From positions 17,577-55,713 of the forward strand of contig DAONFA010000011.1 in the NCBI GenBank assembly GCA_035403355.1: a stretch of DNA of 38,137 nucleotides. The letters run 5' to 3'. Positions within the stretch are counted from its first letter, which is position 1. Each line of letters begins with the position of its first letter. Shown piece after piece: positions 1 through 8,128 of this stretch. Made by a program: the position numbers and the translations under genes. The notes below the pieces were generated by a model that saw only the letters and a list, made by a program, of their open reading frames with translations, made no database searches and was not told the DNA's origin. Source of the stretch: Candidatus Cloacimonas sp. (GTDB taxonomy: Bacteria > Cloacimonadota > Cloacimonadia > Cloacimonadales > Cloacimonadaceae).

Positions 1-16
1 GACCGGGAGGTCAACC
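1..16. repeat. Truncated copy of a REP-like 20-bp palindrome
   Basis: The first 16 bases equal the last 16 bases of the palindrome at 14056-14075 (arms GGTTGACC and GGTCAACC around a 4-base GGGA core). The window edge removes the first four bases. It belongs to a dispersed family with further copies at 13407, 14056, 17412 and 17566. Confidence 0.6.
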
Positions 17-83
17 TTCCGGGAAGGATAAAGTGGTAATTTGGAAGCAGCCAATTAATTAGCCCCATCTGCATCGTTTGGGA

Positions 84-115
84 TAAAAAAAAGTGCGTAC
101 CTTAAAGATACGCAC
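84..115 (-). terminator. Rho-independent terminator of the 141-3215 gene
   Basis: Read on the minus strand, a perfect 7-bp stem (GTGCGTA/TACGCAC, 93-99 and 109-115) with a 9-nt loop is followed directly by eight T residues (A-run at 85-92 on the plus strand). It lies 26 bases past the stop codon of the minus-strand surface-protein gene and points the right way. Confidence 0.85.
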
Positions 116-140
116 CAATTAAACAAGGAGATGAATGTTT

Positions 141-2423
141 TTATTTAAGCAGGGAGATTTTACGCGCTAAATTATAACCAGGAGCATTCATCTGAATTAC
201 ATAAGTTCCGGTAGAAACATAATGCCCTTCATTATCTTTGCCATTCCAAACGATACGATGAGATGCTGCTTTATAATTCTCGTTCAAAAGGTCTCTGATC
301 AATTGACCTTTCAAATTATAAATAGTGATAGTTACTTTGCCCTCTACGGCAAGATCAAAAGGAATAGTAACATCTGGATTGAAGGGATTGGGGAAAGGTT
401 TCTGCAAAGCAGTTATTTTAGGTATCTCTGTATCGGGGTTTGCACCATTAGTCACTTGAACGGCTAAAGCAGCAGAATAGGATATACCCCCATCCAAATC
501 TTCCATTTGCAACCAGTAATAGTAAATGCCATTACCCGGAACTTCGCTGTCTATAAATGAATAAACAACCGTTGAGGAAGTATTCGCTGCTGCAATTAGA
601 TTGCTTACAGAGGTAGCTGTAGAAACTTCAGCAACCGTATTACGCAAAACCCGAAATCCTGAAAGATTGGTTTCGGATTGAGTTACCCAATCCAAACGAA
701 CTTTGCCTTGAACCATTAAAGTAGCGGTAAAAGATGAAAGAACAACAGGCAAGGTCTGACCACTTTCATCATTAAGAACAATTTGCAGCGTATAAGCTTC
801 TTTGCTGCCTTTGCTTAAACTGCTCATCACAAAAGTAACTGTCTGGTCTGAAGGGTTTATACCGCCTGGTCCTACACTTTGTAATTCACCTCCATTCAAA
901 CGATAACCAACATCCGTGGGAGTATAGTCGCTCAATCCGCTGTAGGAAAGAATAAAAGTTCCAATGCCAATAGTAGGGTTATCAAAGGCAAGGTTATACT
1001 GCAAACCCTCAGGAGTAGTTCCATAACTCATAGATACAGTAATGATATCATTGTCAGAAGGACTAAAATTGGCAGGATGCACTTTCACTGTAGGAGTAAC
1101 ATTATCTTCTCCGACAGGATAATTTCCCACATTTATTGTTGTTTCCTCGCTGCTATTGATTTCTGTGCTGCCCTCGCCAGAGGAAACACTTTCAGTCGTT
1201 ACTTCTTGAGTTGTAGAATATTCGCTGTTAAAATACTGGTCATTGGCAACTGCCTTTACCCGATAATAATATGCTGTATTATAGTTTAAGCCATTAACAA
1301 TGCAAGAGGTAGAAGTTAAACTCTTATCTTGATAACCGGGAAGGAAACTGGAAAAACTGCTGTTAGTGGAAACATCCAGTAAATAACTTACTGCTCCTGA
1401 AACCACACCCCACTTTGCCTGAATACTGGAAGTTGTTTTAGTTCCATCTTCAGTTACGGGTGTAGCTAGGTTCTCATTTACCGTTACTACATACGAACAA
1501 GTAGAAGCGTCATTACTGGTAGTTAAAATATAGGTTACAGGGTCAGTGAAATCATTCGCAGTTGTGCCACTTGTCTGAGTAGTCGTTCCAACCTTTACAA
1601 TTGCTCCGGTTGCTGTAAAATTAGCTATTAAAGCAGTTCTATCTGTTCCATTAGGGACAGCTACTTTGATGGTCTTATGTGTATGATCAATTGTTCCGGT
1701 TGCAGGGGGATTACTGAAATAAAATGCAGTTATTGCAAGTGGCGTTGCTTTTAGAACTGTGCTTGTTGGATTATCTTCATGCTCGGCATTATCATAAAAT
1801 GCCTGAACTTCATATCGATAGTGAGTTCCATTGATCAAATCGATACCGGTATCTGTATAATTATAAGTGCCCTTACCTTTATCAAGATAGATACTTCCAA
1901 TATTGGTTCCATTGCGAAGGATATTAAAATAATCCAATTTACTATCTATAGGAAGAAGTCCAGCTGGATTATTCCAAGTTATTTTAACATAGCTATTGCC
2001 AACATCAGCTATCGCTAAGCCGCTGGGAGGATTATTGGTAAAATTAATAGTGCAACTGTTAGTGGTCTGTTTATCTCCTGCAACCCCAACCAATTTCGCA
2101 TCATCCACTGTAATTTTAACATTACTTACATTTGCTGCATATTCGTGATAAGTGGCATTTCCGGAAAGATAAACTTTAATATAGGAAACATTATCACAAG
2201 TTACACTTGCTATTTGAAGACCTGTAGGCAGATTTTGCGCTGATAAATCTGAGATAGTAATTTCCGGATCAAAAGAAGTATTAATAGCATCTATCCTAAT
2301 GTATGTATCAGAACTAACAGATCCATCGTTAGCTGCAGTTTCTGTAATTGTTTTATAAGAGGCATAAAATTCAAGTGAAGGAGCCTCTGTAACTTGACCT
2401 GTTGGATCACTTAGAACGGCAGT
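141..2423 (-). CDS. C-terminal part of the interrupted surface protein (Fn3-like domains plus sorting domain)
   Basis: This is the open frame downstream of the UGA, in the same frame as the N-terminal part. The first usable start in it is a GTG at 2108, giving 655 residues with no signal peptide and no clear ribosome site. Separate translation of a functional protein is therefore unlikely. The stretch between 2423 and 2109 reads as good protein (it includes the run SGNATYHEYAANVSNV), which is why the two halves are judged to be one gene. It contains two Fn3-like domains, a cadherin-like module and the FlgD-like sorting domain at the extreme C-terminus. Confidence 0.6.
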   Translation of the reverse strand, partial: TAVLSDPTGQVTEAPSLEFYASYKTITETAANDGSVSSDTYIRIDAINTSFDPEITISDLSAQNLPTGLQIASVTCDNVSYIKVYLSGNATYHEYAANVSNVKITVDDAKLVGVAGDKQTTNSCTINFTNNPPSGLAIADVGNSYVKITWNNPAGLLPIDSKLDYFNILRNGTNIGSIYLDKGKGTYNYTDTGIDLINGTHYRYEVQAFYDNAEHEDNPTSTVLKATPLAITAFYFSNPPATGTIDHTHKTIKVAVPNGTDRTALIANFTATGAIVKVGTTTQTSGTTANDFTDPVTYILTTSNDASTCSYVVTVNENLATPVTEDGTKTTSSIQAKWGVVSGAVSYLLDVSTNSSFSSFLPGYQDKSLTSTSCIVNGLNYNTAYYYRVKAVANDQYFNSEYSTTQEVTTESVSSGEGSTEINSSEETTINVGNYPVGEDNVTPTVKVHPANFSPSDNDIITVSMSYGTTPEGLQYNLAFDNPTIGIGTFILSYSGLSDYTPTDVGYRLNGGELQSVGPGGINPSDQTVTFVMSSLSKGSKEAYTLQIVLNDESGQTLPVVLSSFTATLMVQGKVRLDWVTQSETNLSGFRVLRNTVAEVSTATSVSNLIAAANTSSTVVYSFIDSEVPGNGIYYYWLQMEDLDGGISYSAALAVQVTNGANPDTEIPKITALQKPFPNPFNPDVTIPFDLAVEGKVTITIYNLKGQLIRDLLNENYKAASHRIVWNGKDNEGHYVSTGTYVIQMNAPGYNLARKISLLK

Positions 2424-3215
2424 TCAGGTTCCCGGTTCTACTGCATTTTTAGGAGTAACTTCAAATTTCAGATATTTGCCTAAATCATTTTGAACAACTG
2501 TATAAGATGTGCTTGTTGCTCCACTTATCGCAGTATAGGTTCCTGATTGACTGTCACTTTTTAACCAACGAAAAGTGGTTCCGCTTTCTGGATTACTTTC
2601 GTTATCGTGATAAGCATAAGATCCTTCAATGGTTTGTCCCACCTTAGCATATTCCGGATTAGTAATTTTAACATTTGTAGCATAAGGTACAGTATTAGTA
2701 TTTATTTGAAGATAGGCACTGTATCCAGTAAAATAACCAGTAGATGTTACTAAACTGGATGTTATAGTATTTGCATCTCCATCATCACCATACACTCTAA
2801 CCCTGATTTTAAAGCTATTAGCGTCTTCAGCAGCACCTGTAGGAGTTGGTAATGAAATAGAAACTGAATCAATATAAGTAACGGAATTTTCTATTCCACT
2901 TCTCTCAATACGAGAAGCAGTAGCATCAGTGTAAGATAGAGGATTTCCGCTTCCATCAGTACTTTCGTACCAATAAATTCGTGCTTTATCAAAAGGACCT
3001 GAAGTAGAGGTAGAGACACAAACACCATCTACTGAACCAAATTCCTCATCAAAATCCGTGAGAGAATAATCTACTTTTACATATACAGTTTGTCCTGGAA
3101 TTACAGGATTACTACTCGGGCCTTTAATTCCTACATGGCTTAAAGAAATTGATGCTCCAGCTAAACTAAAAGCCCAAACTAAAGCGACTAAAAAAACGAA
3201 AAATTTCTTTTGCAT
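2424..3215 (-). CDS. N-terminal part of the interrupted surface protein (signal peptide plus beta-sandwich and Ig-like module)
   Basis: This is the portion translated if the UGA at 2426-2424 is honoured: 263 residues. It has a signal peptide (MQKKFF, then a hydrophobic run to AGA), a beta-sandwich containing short acidic loops, and an Ig-like module of the kind repeated in Cloacimonas surface proteins, with GATSTSYTV and LGKYLKFEVTP near its end. It would be secreted but would lack the C-terminal sorting domain, so it would be released or degraded in the periplasm rather than anchored. Confidence 0.6.
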   Translation of the reverse strand: MQKKFFVFLVALVWAFSLAGASISLSHVGIKGPSSNPVIPGQTVYVKVDYSLTDFDEEFGSVDGVCVSTSTSGPFDKARIYWYESTDGSGNPLSYTDATASRIERSGIENSVTYIDSVSISLPTPTGAAEDANSFKIRVRVYGDDGDANTITSSLVTSTGYFTGYSAYLQINTNTVPYATNVKITNPEYAKVGQTIEGSYAYHDNESNPESGTTFRWLKSDSQSGTYTAISGATSTSYTVVQNDLGKYLKFEVTPKNAVEPGT

Positions 3216-3353
3216 TTTATCCTCCCGGATTAAGTGACTTTCTTATTAAAACCGATAAACAAATCATTAACACTCTATTATAACAGAGTGTGTTTAATAA
3301 ACTTAGTATATTTTTACGCTTTTCCATTCTACTACTCTACTTTACCTAAATAT

Positions 3354-3382
3354 AAAGTAAATCACTCTACTATCTTTGTCAA
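3354..3382 (-). promoter_or_regulatory. Candidate sigma70-type promoter for the leftward surface-protein gene
   Basis: On the minus strand a perfect TTGACA (3382-3377) is followed after 17 bases by TACTTT (3359-3354), a fair -10 box. The implied leader to the ATG at 3215 is about 130 nt and contains the small hairpin at 3270-3291. Confidence 0.4.
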
Positions 3383-3834
3383 GCAAAAAATAGGAAAAAA
3401 AGGACTTTTTATAAAATAAAATCCCAAGACCTTATCGGAATGATAGTTCTACCTCTATAATATTTTTCAATTTGACAAACCAATAGACCGAGAACGGCAG
3501 GATTTTTTTCTTCCCTTTATGATTTTTATCTATGTAAATGATGTCAGCTGCTCAATATATATTCTGATAAACTCTTATAATGTAATAGAAACAATGTATT
3601 CAGCATACGGATTGTTGAATATTAGCTCGGCAACCCATCTATTGTATAGACCGGATAATTTATTCTGCTGACTTATTAGAGCTTAAAATATATCAGCTTT
3701 TCAGATTTTTCGTCCTGTAAATAATCAACAATTTAGCTATCCTTCTTGAAAAAAACTAAAAAAAAGTTTGAGATTGATAGCAATATCAACAGTGAGGATA
3801 AAAAACAGCTCAGAGAAAGCAATGCAAAAAAAAC

Positions 3835-3862
3835 TGGACAGAATTATGGCTATTCTTAATAT
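3835..3862 (+). promoter_or_regulatory. Candidate sigma70-type promoter for the HhH-barrel operon
   Basis: TGGACA (3835-3840) and TAATAT (3857-3862) are separated by 16 bases. The implied start of transcription is about 50 bases before the ATG at 3920. This is the only good promoter upstream of the three-gene envelope operon. Confidence 0.45.
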
Positions 3863-3919
3863 GGCTATCTATGCTAAAAAACAAAGTTTCAAAAAGTATA
3901 AAACTTATAAGGTAAAGCG

Positions 3920-6682
3920 ATGAAGAAGTTTTTATTAATGCTCTTTGTTCTGGCGGGGTTATCTGTTTTAGCAGCCAAGGTGGATTTAAATACAGCATCT
4001 TTAGCTGAATTAATGCAGTTGCCCATCACAGAGAAACAGGCAAAAGATATCTATGAATATCGGGAATTTGTGAAGATATTTGATGATATCTATGAACTTA
4101 AGCAGATTCCTTCCATTGATCAGGAAACTCTGGATCGTTTAAAACAAATGGCGGTGGTTTCTATCTTTGTAGAAACGGATGAAGCAGCAGTCCGCAGAGA
4201 AGAAATCAGGGATTTAATGGAGCGTGTTGACAGCAATGAAGGTGCTTCAGAAGGAATGGCAGATGTTTGGGAAGATTATTTAATGACCCCTCAGAATGTG
4301 AACAAAATGCTCTTTGACGATTTGATGAGTTTTCCCAATGTTTCTGGAATTGATGCTGTAGCTGTTTTAAAAAGAATTGCCCAGGGCGATACTATTGCCG
4401 ATACAAGGGATTTACGCAATTCTACAGGCCTTTCCTATTATGGTTATACAAACTTGCGCAGTTATGTATATTATAAAGAACCACCGGTGAAGAACAGATT
4501 AATGTGTGATGCTTCGCTTTTATATTATACGCGCTATTTTGAAGAAGGGCAGTATGATATGCTGCATGAGAGTTTTCTGCGTAACGATTATAATGCTGCC
4601 AATGTTATCGTTCCCCATCTGAAAACCAATTCCTATTGGGGTTATTTTGGTTTGGATGAACTTGACCCGGATATTATGCTTAAGTTGAGAATGCGTTACG
4701 GAAATAATTACAAGCTGGGTTTTATGAATTACAAAGCCAAAGGGGAAGAGGATTTACTGAATTCGCAGGCGGAGGATATTTTAGCCGATTCCAAATGGTA
4801 TGCCGGTTATGAAAATAACAATATGCCGGGCTTGTATAATTCCCGTTTGAAGGTTTACGCAGGAAATTATCGTGCAACTTTTGGTGAGGGCTTGGTGATG
4901 GAAAATACTGATTATTACAGTGCTCGTAAAACCGGTTTTGGTTTCAGTAAAAGAATATTGGGAATAACCCCTGACCTTTCCAGAACGCAGGAAAATTCTT
5001 TAAGAGGTGGAGCAGTAGAATATACAACCCCTCTTTTTGGAGTTACCGCTTTTGCTTCCGTGGATGATAAAGATGCCCTTACTTATGTAGATAAATATGG
5101 AAATGCCGTTATGCGGGATGAATATGGAAATGATATTTATACCGATAGAGATACGCTTTCTGTAAATTACGGGCATCAATATTATGTGGATGTAAACGGA
5201 CAGGCAGTTTATAATTATGAAAATGGCAATGCTGTTCAGGGAGATAAGACCAAGGTCTTTTCCTTAGTCAATCCCACTTTGCGTTACGATGATGATACAA
5301 TGCTGGAAGCGGAACAATATTTTAACAGTGAGATTTCTGCCGGAATGCCTTATGCGATGAATTATATTAATCTTGCTGCGCGTAAGGATATAGTGCAGGA
5401 GAAATTATGGGGAACTCATTTGCAGGTGAATCCTTTTTTGGGAACCAAGCTTGGGTTTACTACTTATACAGCTATTTATGATGATGCCTATTTTGTTGTT
5501 CCTACCTATAATAACTTATTGCAGACCCTTTTAAGAGATTCCTATTATTATTCCAAACTGGTTAAAAATATGAATGCTGAAATTAGTAATCTCTATAGCA
5601 CTCAGACCGATAAATACACGCGTGATTATAGAAGAGTTATTGGTTTTGATGCTCAAACTGTGATTGGCAATACTTCTATTCAGGGAGAATATGCGGAACT
5701 TTCTGTTGACGGGGAAGATTTAAAGCTGGGAGATGACCCTAAGGCGTATCTTGTTTCGGCTCATACTCTATACGAAAACCTTTATTTTATTACTCTGTTC
5801 CGCAATTACGATGTGGCTTTTGATAATCCTTACAGCAACAGTTTTTCAGAGCATCAGCGTTTTGAAGATACTATTCTGGAAAAGAATATTTATGCTTTAA
5901 CCAATCCTACAATTGCAGACCTATATCAGAATTCCAATCAGTCCCAACCCGAACGCGGGGTCTATTTTGAAACCCGTTACAAATTTAATAGATATTTTAC
6001 AATCGGCAGAAGCTACATAGACCTTTGGGAACGTTTAACGGACGGACGCAGAAGTGCCAGATTTCAAAGTGAACTGGAATTTCGTCCTCTCTATCAGCTG
6101 GCTTTGCGTTTGCGATATAAAAATCAGGTTAATCGTTATGACGATGATGCTGAACGCGGTGTTTCCAAGACCAATGAATATACTTTAGCGGTAAGGTCTT
6201 TTCTTTCCAACCGTGATTTCTTTGAACTGGAATACCGTTATAATACTGTATGGAACCCACCTTATACATCTTTAACTTATCCTGCTGTGGAAGGTGAAAA
6301 TTCTATGGCTGCATCGCAAACCCTGATGATTGGTGACTATATTGCCGTAAACTATACTCACTATTTCAATAAATCACTTAAAATGCAGGGTTCTTTTCTG
6401 TATTGGTTTGGGCATGGTATTTCGCATTGGGATTGGGAAGATATGGAAATTGATTTTATGGGCGAGAAGGGTTCTAAGGCATGGGTTGCTTTCACCAGCC
6501 GCATTTCTCAAAATATGTATCTGAATTTGAAATTCAAGAATAAAACCTATCAGGATAAGGAAATTAATATCCGTAATTATAATATTTCGGATGATTCCAC
6601 TTTGCTGGATGATCCGGTAAATTTTCAAAGAGTTGAACACAGCGAAAATACAATTCGCTTAAGCATTGACTACCGTTACTAA
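3920..6682 (+). CDS. Exported helix-hairpin-helix (ComEA-like) protein fused to a large outer-membrane-barrel-like region
   Basis: 920 residues. A signal peptide (MKKFLLMLFVLAGLSVLAA) is followed at residues 22-80 by a ComEA-type HhH module that opens with VDLNTASLAELMQLP and ends with a second hairpin around LKQIPSIDQETLDRLKQM. A second, weaker HhH-like segment lies at about 115-185. The remaining 730 residues are rich in alternating aromatic and polar residues (YYSARKTGFGF, YRYNTVWNPPY) and end in IDYRY, as expected for a beta-barrel inserted in the outer membrane. In known ComEA proteins the HhH module binds double-stranded DNA in the periplasm; DNA binding here is inferred. A TAAGGT ribosome site precedes the ATG. 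It is the first gene of a tight operon, with 12 bp to the next gene. HhH-plus-barrel proteins occur in Bacteroidota/Chlorobiota-like bacteria but have no assigned function that I know of. Confidence 0.75.
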   Translation: MKKFLLMLFVLAGLSVLAAKVDLNTASLAELMQLPITEKQAKDIYEYREFVKIFDDIYELKQIPSIDQETLDRLKQMAVVSIFVETDEAAVRREEIRDLMERVDSNEGASEGMADVWEDYLMTPQNVNKMLFDDLMSFPNVSGIDAVAVLKRIAQGDTIADTRDLRNSTGLSYYGYTNLRSYVYYKEPPVKNRLMCDASLLYYTRYFEEGQYDMLHESFLRNDYNAANVIVPHLKTNSYWGYFGLDELDPDIMLKLRMRYGNNYKLGFMNYKAKGEEDLLNSQAEDILADSKWYAGYENNNMPGLYNSRLKVYAGNYRATFGEGLVMENTDYYSARKTGFGFSKRILGITPDLSRTQENSLRGGAVEYTTPLFGVTAFASVDDKDALTYVDKYGNAVMRDEYGNDIYTDRDTLSVNYGHQYYVDVNGQAVYNYENGNAVQGDKTKVFSLVNPTLRYDDDTMLEAEQYFNSEISAGMPYAMNYINLAARKDIVQEKLWGTHLQVNPFLGTKLGFTTYTAIYDDAYFVVPTYNNLLQTLLRDSYYYSKLVKNMNAEISNLYSTQTDKYTRDYRRVIGFDAQTVIGNTSIQGEYAELSVDGEDLKLGDDPKAYLVSAHTLYENLYFITLFRNYDVAFDNPYSNSFSEHQRFEDTILEKNIYALTNPTIADLYQNSNQSQPERGVYFETRYKFNRYFTIGRSYIDLWERLTDGRRSARFQSELEFRPLYQLALRLRYKNQVNRYDDDAERGVSKTNEYTLAVRSFLSNRDFFELEYRYNTVWNPPYTSLTYPAVEGENSMAASQTLMIGDYIAVNYTHYFNKSLKMQGSFLYWFGHGISHWDWEDMEIDFMGEKGSKAWVAFTSRISQNMYLNLKFKNKTYQDKEINIRNYNISDDSTLLDDPVNFQRVEHSENTIRLSIDYRY

Positions 6683-6694
6683 TGTGGAGGAATA

Positions 6695-8122
6695 ATGTTA
6701 TCTAACAAATCCCTAATACTAATATGTATGTTAATTCTTGCTTCAGCACTTTCTGCCTGGAGCGTTACCGATACCTATTTCGGCAATCCTTTTTCCACTA
6801 TTGATGCTCGCAGCTTTGCTATGGGTGGAGCTGGTTTATTTAATAGCAAAGGTGCTTTAGGAATAGCTGATAATCCTGCCAATTTAACTTTGATGCGTAA
6901 AACCCTTGGTTTTTCCGTTAATACTTACCTGAATCGGAATGAGGATAATCGCAGTATTCCCTTGTATAATTCCTTTGATAACTATATAGACGATTCTGTG
7001 TATTCTTCCAATATCAATACCTTTGATAATTATGCACCTGCTGGATTTTATGCCCACCGTTTTAAAAAATGGGGCGTTGGTTTGGGTTTCTATTATAAAC
7101 CGGTTTCCAGTTTTGATGCCAATTATGAGGAAGAAGTTCGCAATAACCGTAATACCGATAACGATGTTTATCCCGAAAAGATTGCTGTAAACAAAATAGA
7201 TAATGAGGGCTCTTTAAATAAGACCGCCTTTGTAACTTCCTTTGCTTATGGCTTAAGCGATGTTATAGACCTGAATTTGGGTATTGAATATGCTTTGCTG
7301 AATGGCGATATAAATCAGGAAAAGACCATTCGCTGGACCGATTGGTCTATCAGTCAGATAGGGGAATATCATCTTCCGGAGTTAACTGCCATTAATGACT
7401 ATGAGTTAAGTGGTGAGCAATTCAAAATTGGTGCTTCAGCTCTTTTGGGAACACGAATTGGTTTGGCGGCAACTTTTACTCCCGGAACCACTTTAGATAA
7501 GAAAGGAACTGAATATTACAAAAGGGATGCTTATCTTAATACAGCTATGGATAGCACCTATATTAATGTTACCGAGGACTATAAATTACCCTCGCAAGTT
7601 AGATTCGGTTTTGTATATACTCCTCGCAATGTTATACGCACAGAATTTAATATGGATATAGAGTATGTTGCCTATAGCGAAATTAATAAGCGTTACGATG
7701 ATATATTTAATTTCTATGCCGGTGTGGAACATCAGGTAGTAAACTTTTTGCCTTTGCGTCTTGGTTTTCAAGCTGTAAATAACTGGTATTTCACTACTGA
7801 AGAAGGAACAGATGAAAACAATCATCCAGTTACTTTATATCATACCTCTAAAATATTAACGCCAATGCTAACAGGAGGCAGCAGTATCAAGATTATGGAT
7901 AACTTGAAACTGGACCTCGGTATTGGCTATACCTGGCGAGAATATGAAGCCCTGGATATGTTTACCGATACCTATTATAACGATAAAATCTATACCGGTT
8001 CTTCCACTTATGTTTTATGGCCCAATTCCCATATAACCCTTGCAGACAGGGGTTGGGAAAATCCTGATAAAGTGCGGGAAAACAATATTACTCTCAATGC
8101 CGGACTTAATTTTACCTGGTAA
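6695..8122 (+). CDS. Outer-membrane beta-barrel protein, FadL/PorV-like
   Basis: 475 residues with a signal peptide (to about residue 21, ending LSAWS). The N-terminus has the signature seen in FadL/OmpP1 and PorV-type barrels: DARSFAMGGAGLF followed by GIADNPANLTLM, that is, an AMGGAG turn and an NPA motif. The rest alternates aromatic and polar residues in strand-length runs and ends in NAGLNFTW, a C-terminal aromatic typical of proteins assembled by BamA. A GTGGAGGAATA ribosome site sits just before the ATG. Family members move hydrophobic compounds across the outer membrane (FadL) or act as a shuttle in type IX secretion (PorV). The sequence alone does not decide between these. It is the middle gene of the HhH-barrel / 5'-nucleotidase operon. 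Confidence 0.7.
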   Translation: MLSNKSLILICMLILASALSAWSVTDTYFGNPFSTIDARSFAMGGAGLFNSKGALGIADNPANLTLMRKTLGFSVNTYLNRNEDNRSIPLYNSFDNYIDDSVYSSNINTFDNYAPAGFYAHRFKKWGVGLGFYYKPVSSFDANYEEEVRNNRNTDNDVYPEKIAVNKIDNEGSLNKTAFVTSFAYGLSDVIDLNLGIEYALLNGDINQEKTIRWTDWSISQIGEYHLPELTAINDYELSGEQFKIGASALLGTRIGLAATFTPGTTLDKKGTEYYKRDAYLNTAMDSTYINVTEDYKLPSQVRFGFVYTPRNVIRTEFNMDIEYVAYSEINKRYDDIFNFYAGVEHQVVNFLPLRLGFQAVNNWYFTTEEGTDENNHPVTLYHTSKILTPMLTGGSSIKIMDNLKLDLGIGYTWREYEALDMFTDTYYNDKIYTGSSTYVLWPNSHITLADRGWENPDKVRENNITLNAGLNFTW

Positions 8123-8128
8123 AAAACT

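Larger units (their letters stand above)
141..3215 (-). pseudogene. Secreted multi-domain surface protein with FlgD-like C-terminal sorting domain, interrupted by in-frame UGA
   Basis: One continuous frame of 1,025 codons, broken only by a UGA at 2426-2424 (codon 264). The start at 3215 has a strong GGGAGGA ribosome site and a signal peptide (residues 1-21, hydrophobic core ending AGA). Domains in order: an N-terminal beta-sandwich with an Ig-like module (about 180-260); after the UGA a stretch rich in V/T/S; an fibronectin type III-like domain (about 385-490); a cadherin-like/DUF5018-like module (about 490-580); a second Fn3 domain (about 580-680); further beta-sandwiches; and a C-terminal FlgD/T9SS-type sorting module (about 938-1024) with FNPDVTIPF, IYNLKGQLIRDLL and a terminal RKISLLK. 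Sequence on both sides of the UGA keeps the domain style of the family, so the gene was intact until recently or the codon is read through. Cargo of a Por-like secretion system is inferred from the C-terminus. Alternatives are a sequencing error or stop-codon readthrough. Confidence 0.8.
3216..3919. other. AT-rich divergent intergenic region, no gene seen
   Basis: This 704-bp region separates two divergently transcribed envelope genes. Besides the two promoter candidates listed separately, it holds a 7-bp inverted repeat (ACACTCT/AGAGTGT around 3270-3291) in the leader of the leftward gene. It also holds a 16-bp palindrome (TTGATA GCAA TATCAA, 3774-3789) about 45 bases upstream of the rightward -35 box, a possible operator. 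Open frames here are short and have no ribosome sites. Confidence 0.5.

Noticed and set aside
2424..2426. Selenocysteine or UGA-as-sense recoding in the surface protein
   Set aside because: No SECIS-like hairpin is evident next to the UGA, surface proteins of this type have no redox role, and UGA ends pheS and folD normally. Decay or error is simpler, though readthrough is not excluded.
3810..3998. Minus-strand 62-residue ORF upstream of the HhH gene
   Set aside because: It overlaps the start of the 920-residue gene antisense, has no ribosome site, and covers its promoter.
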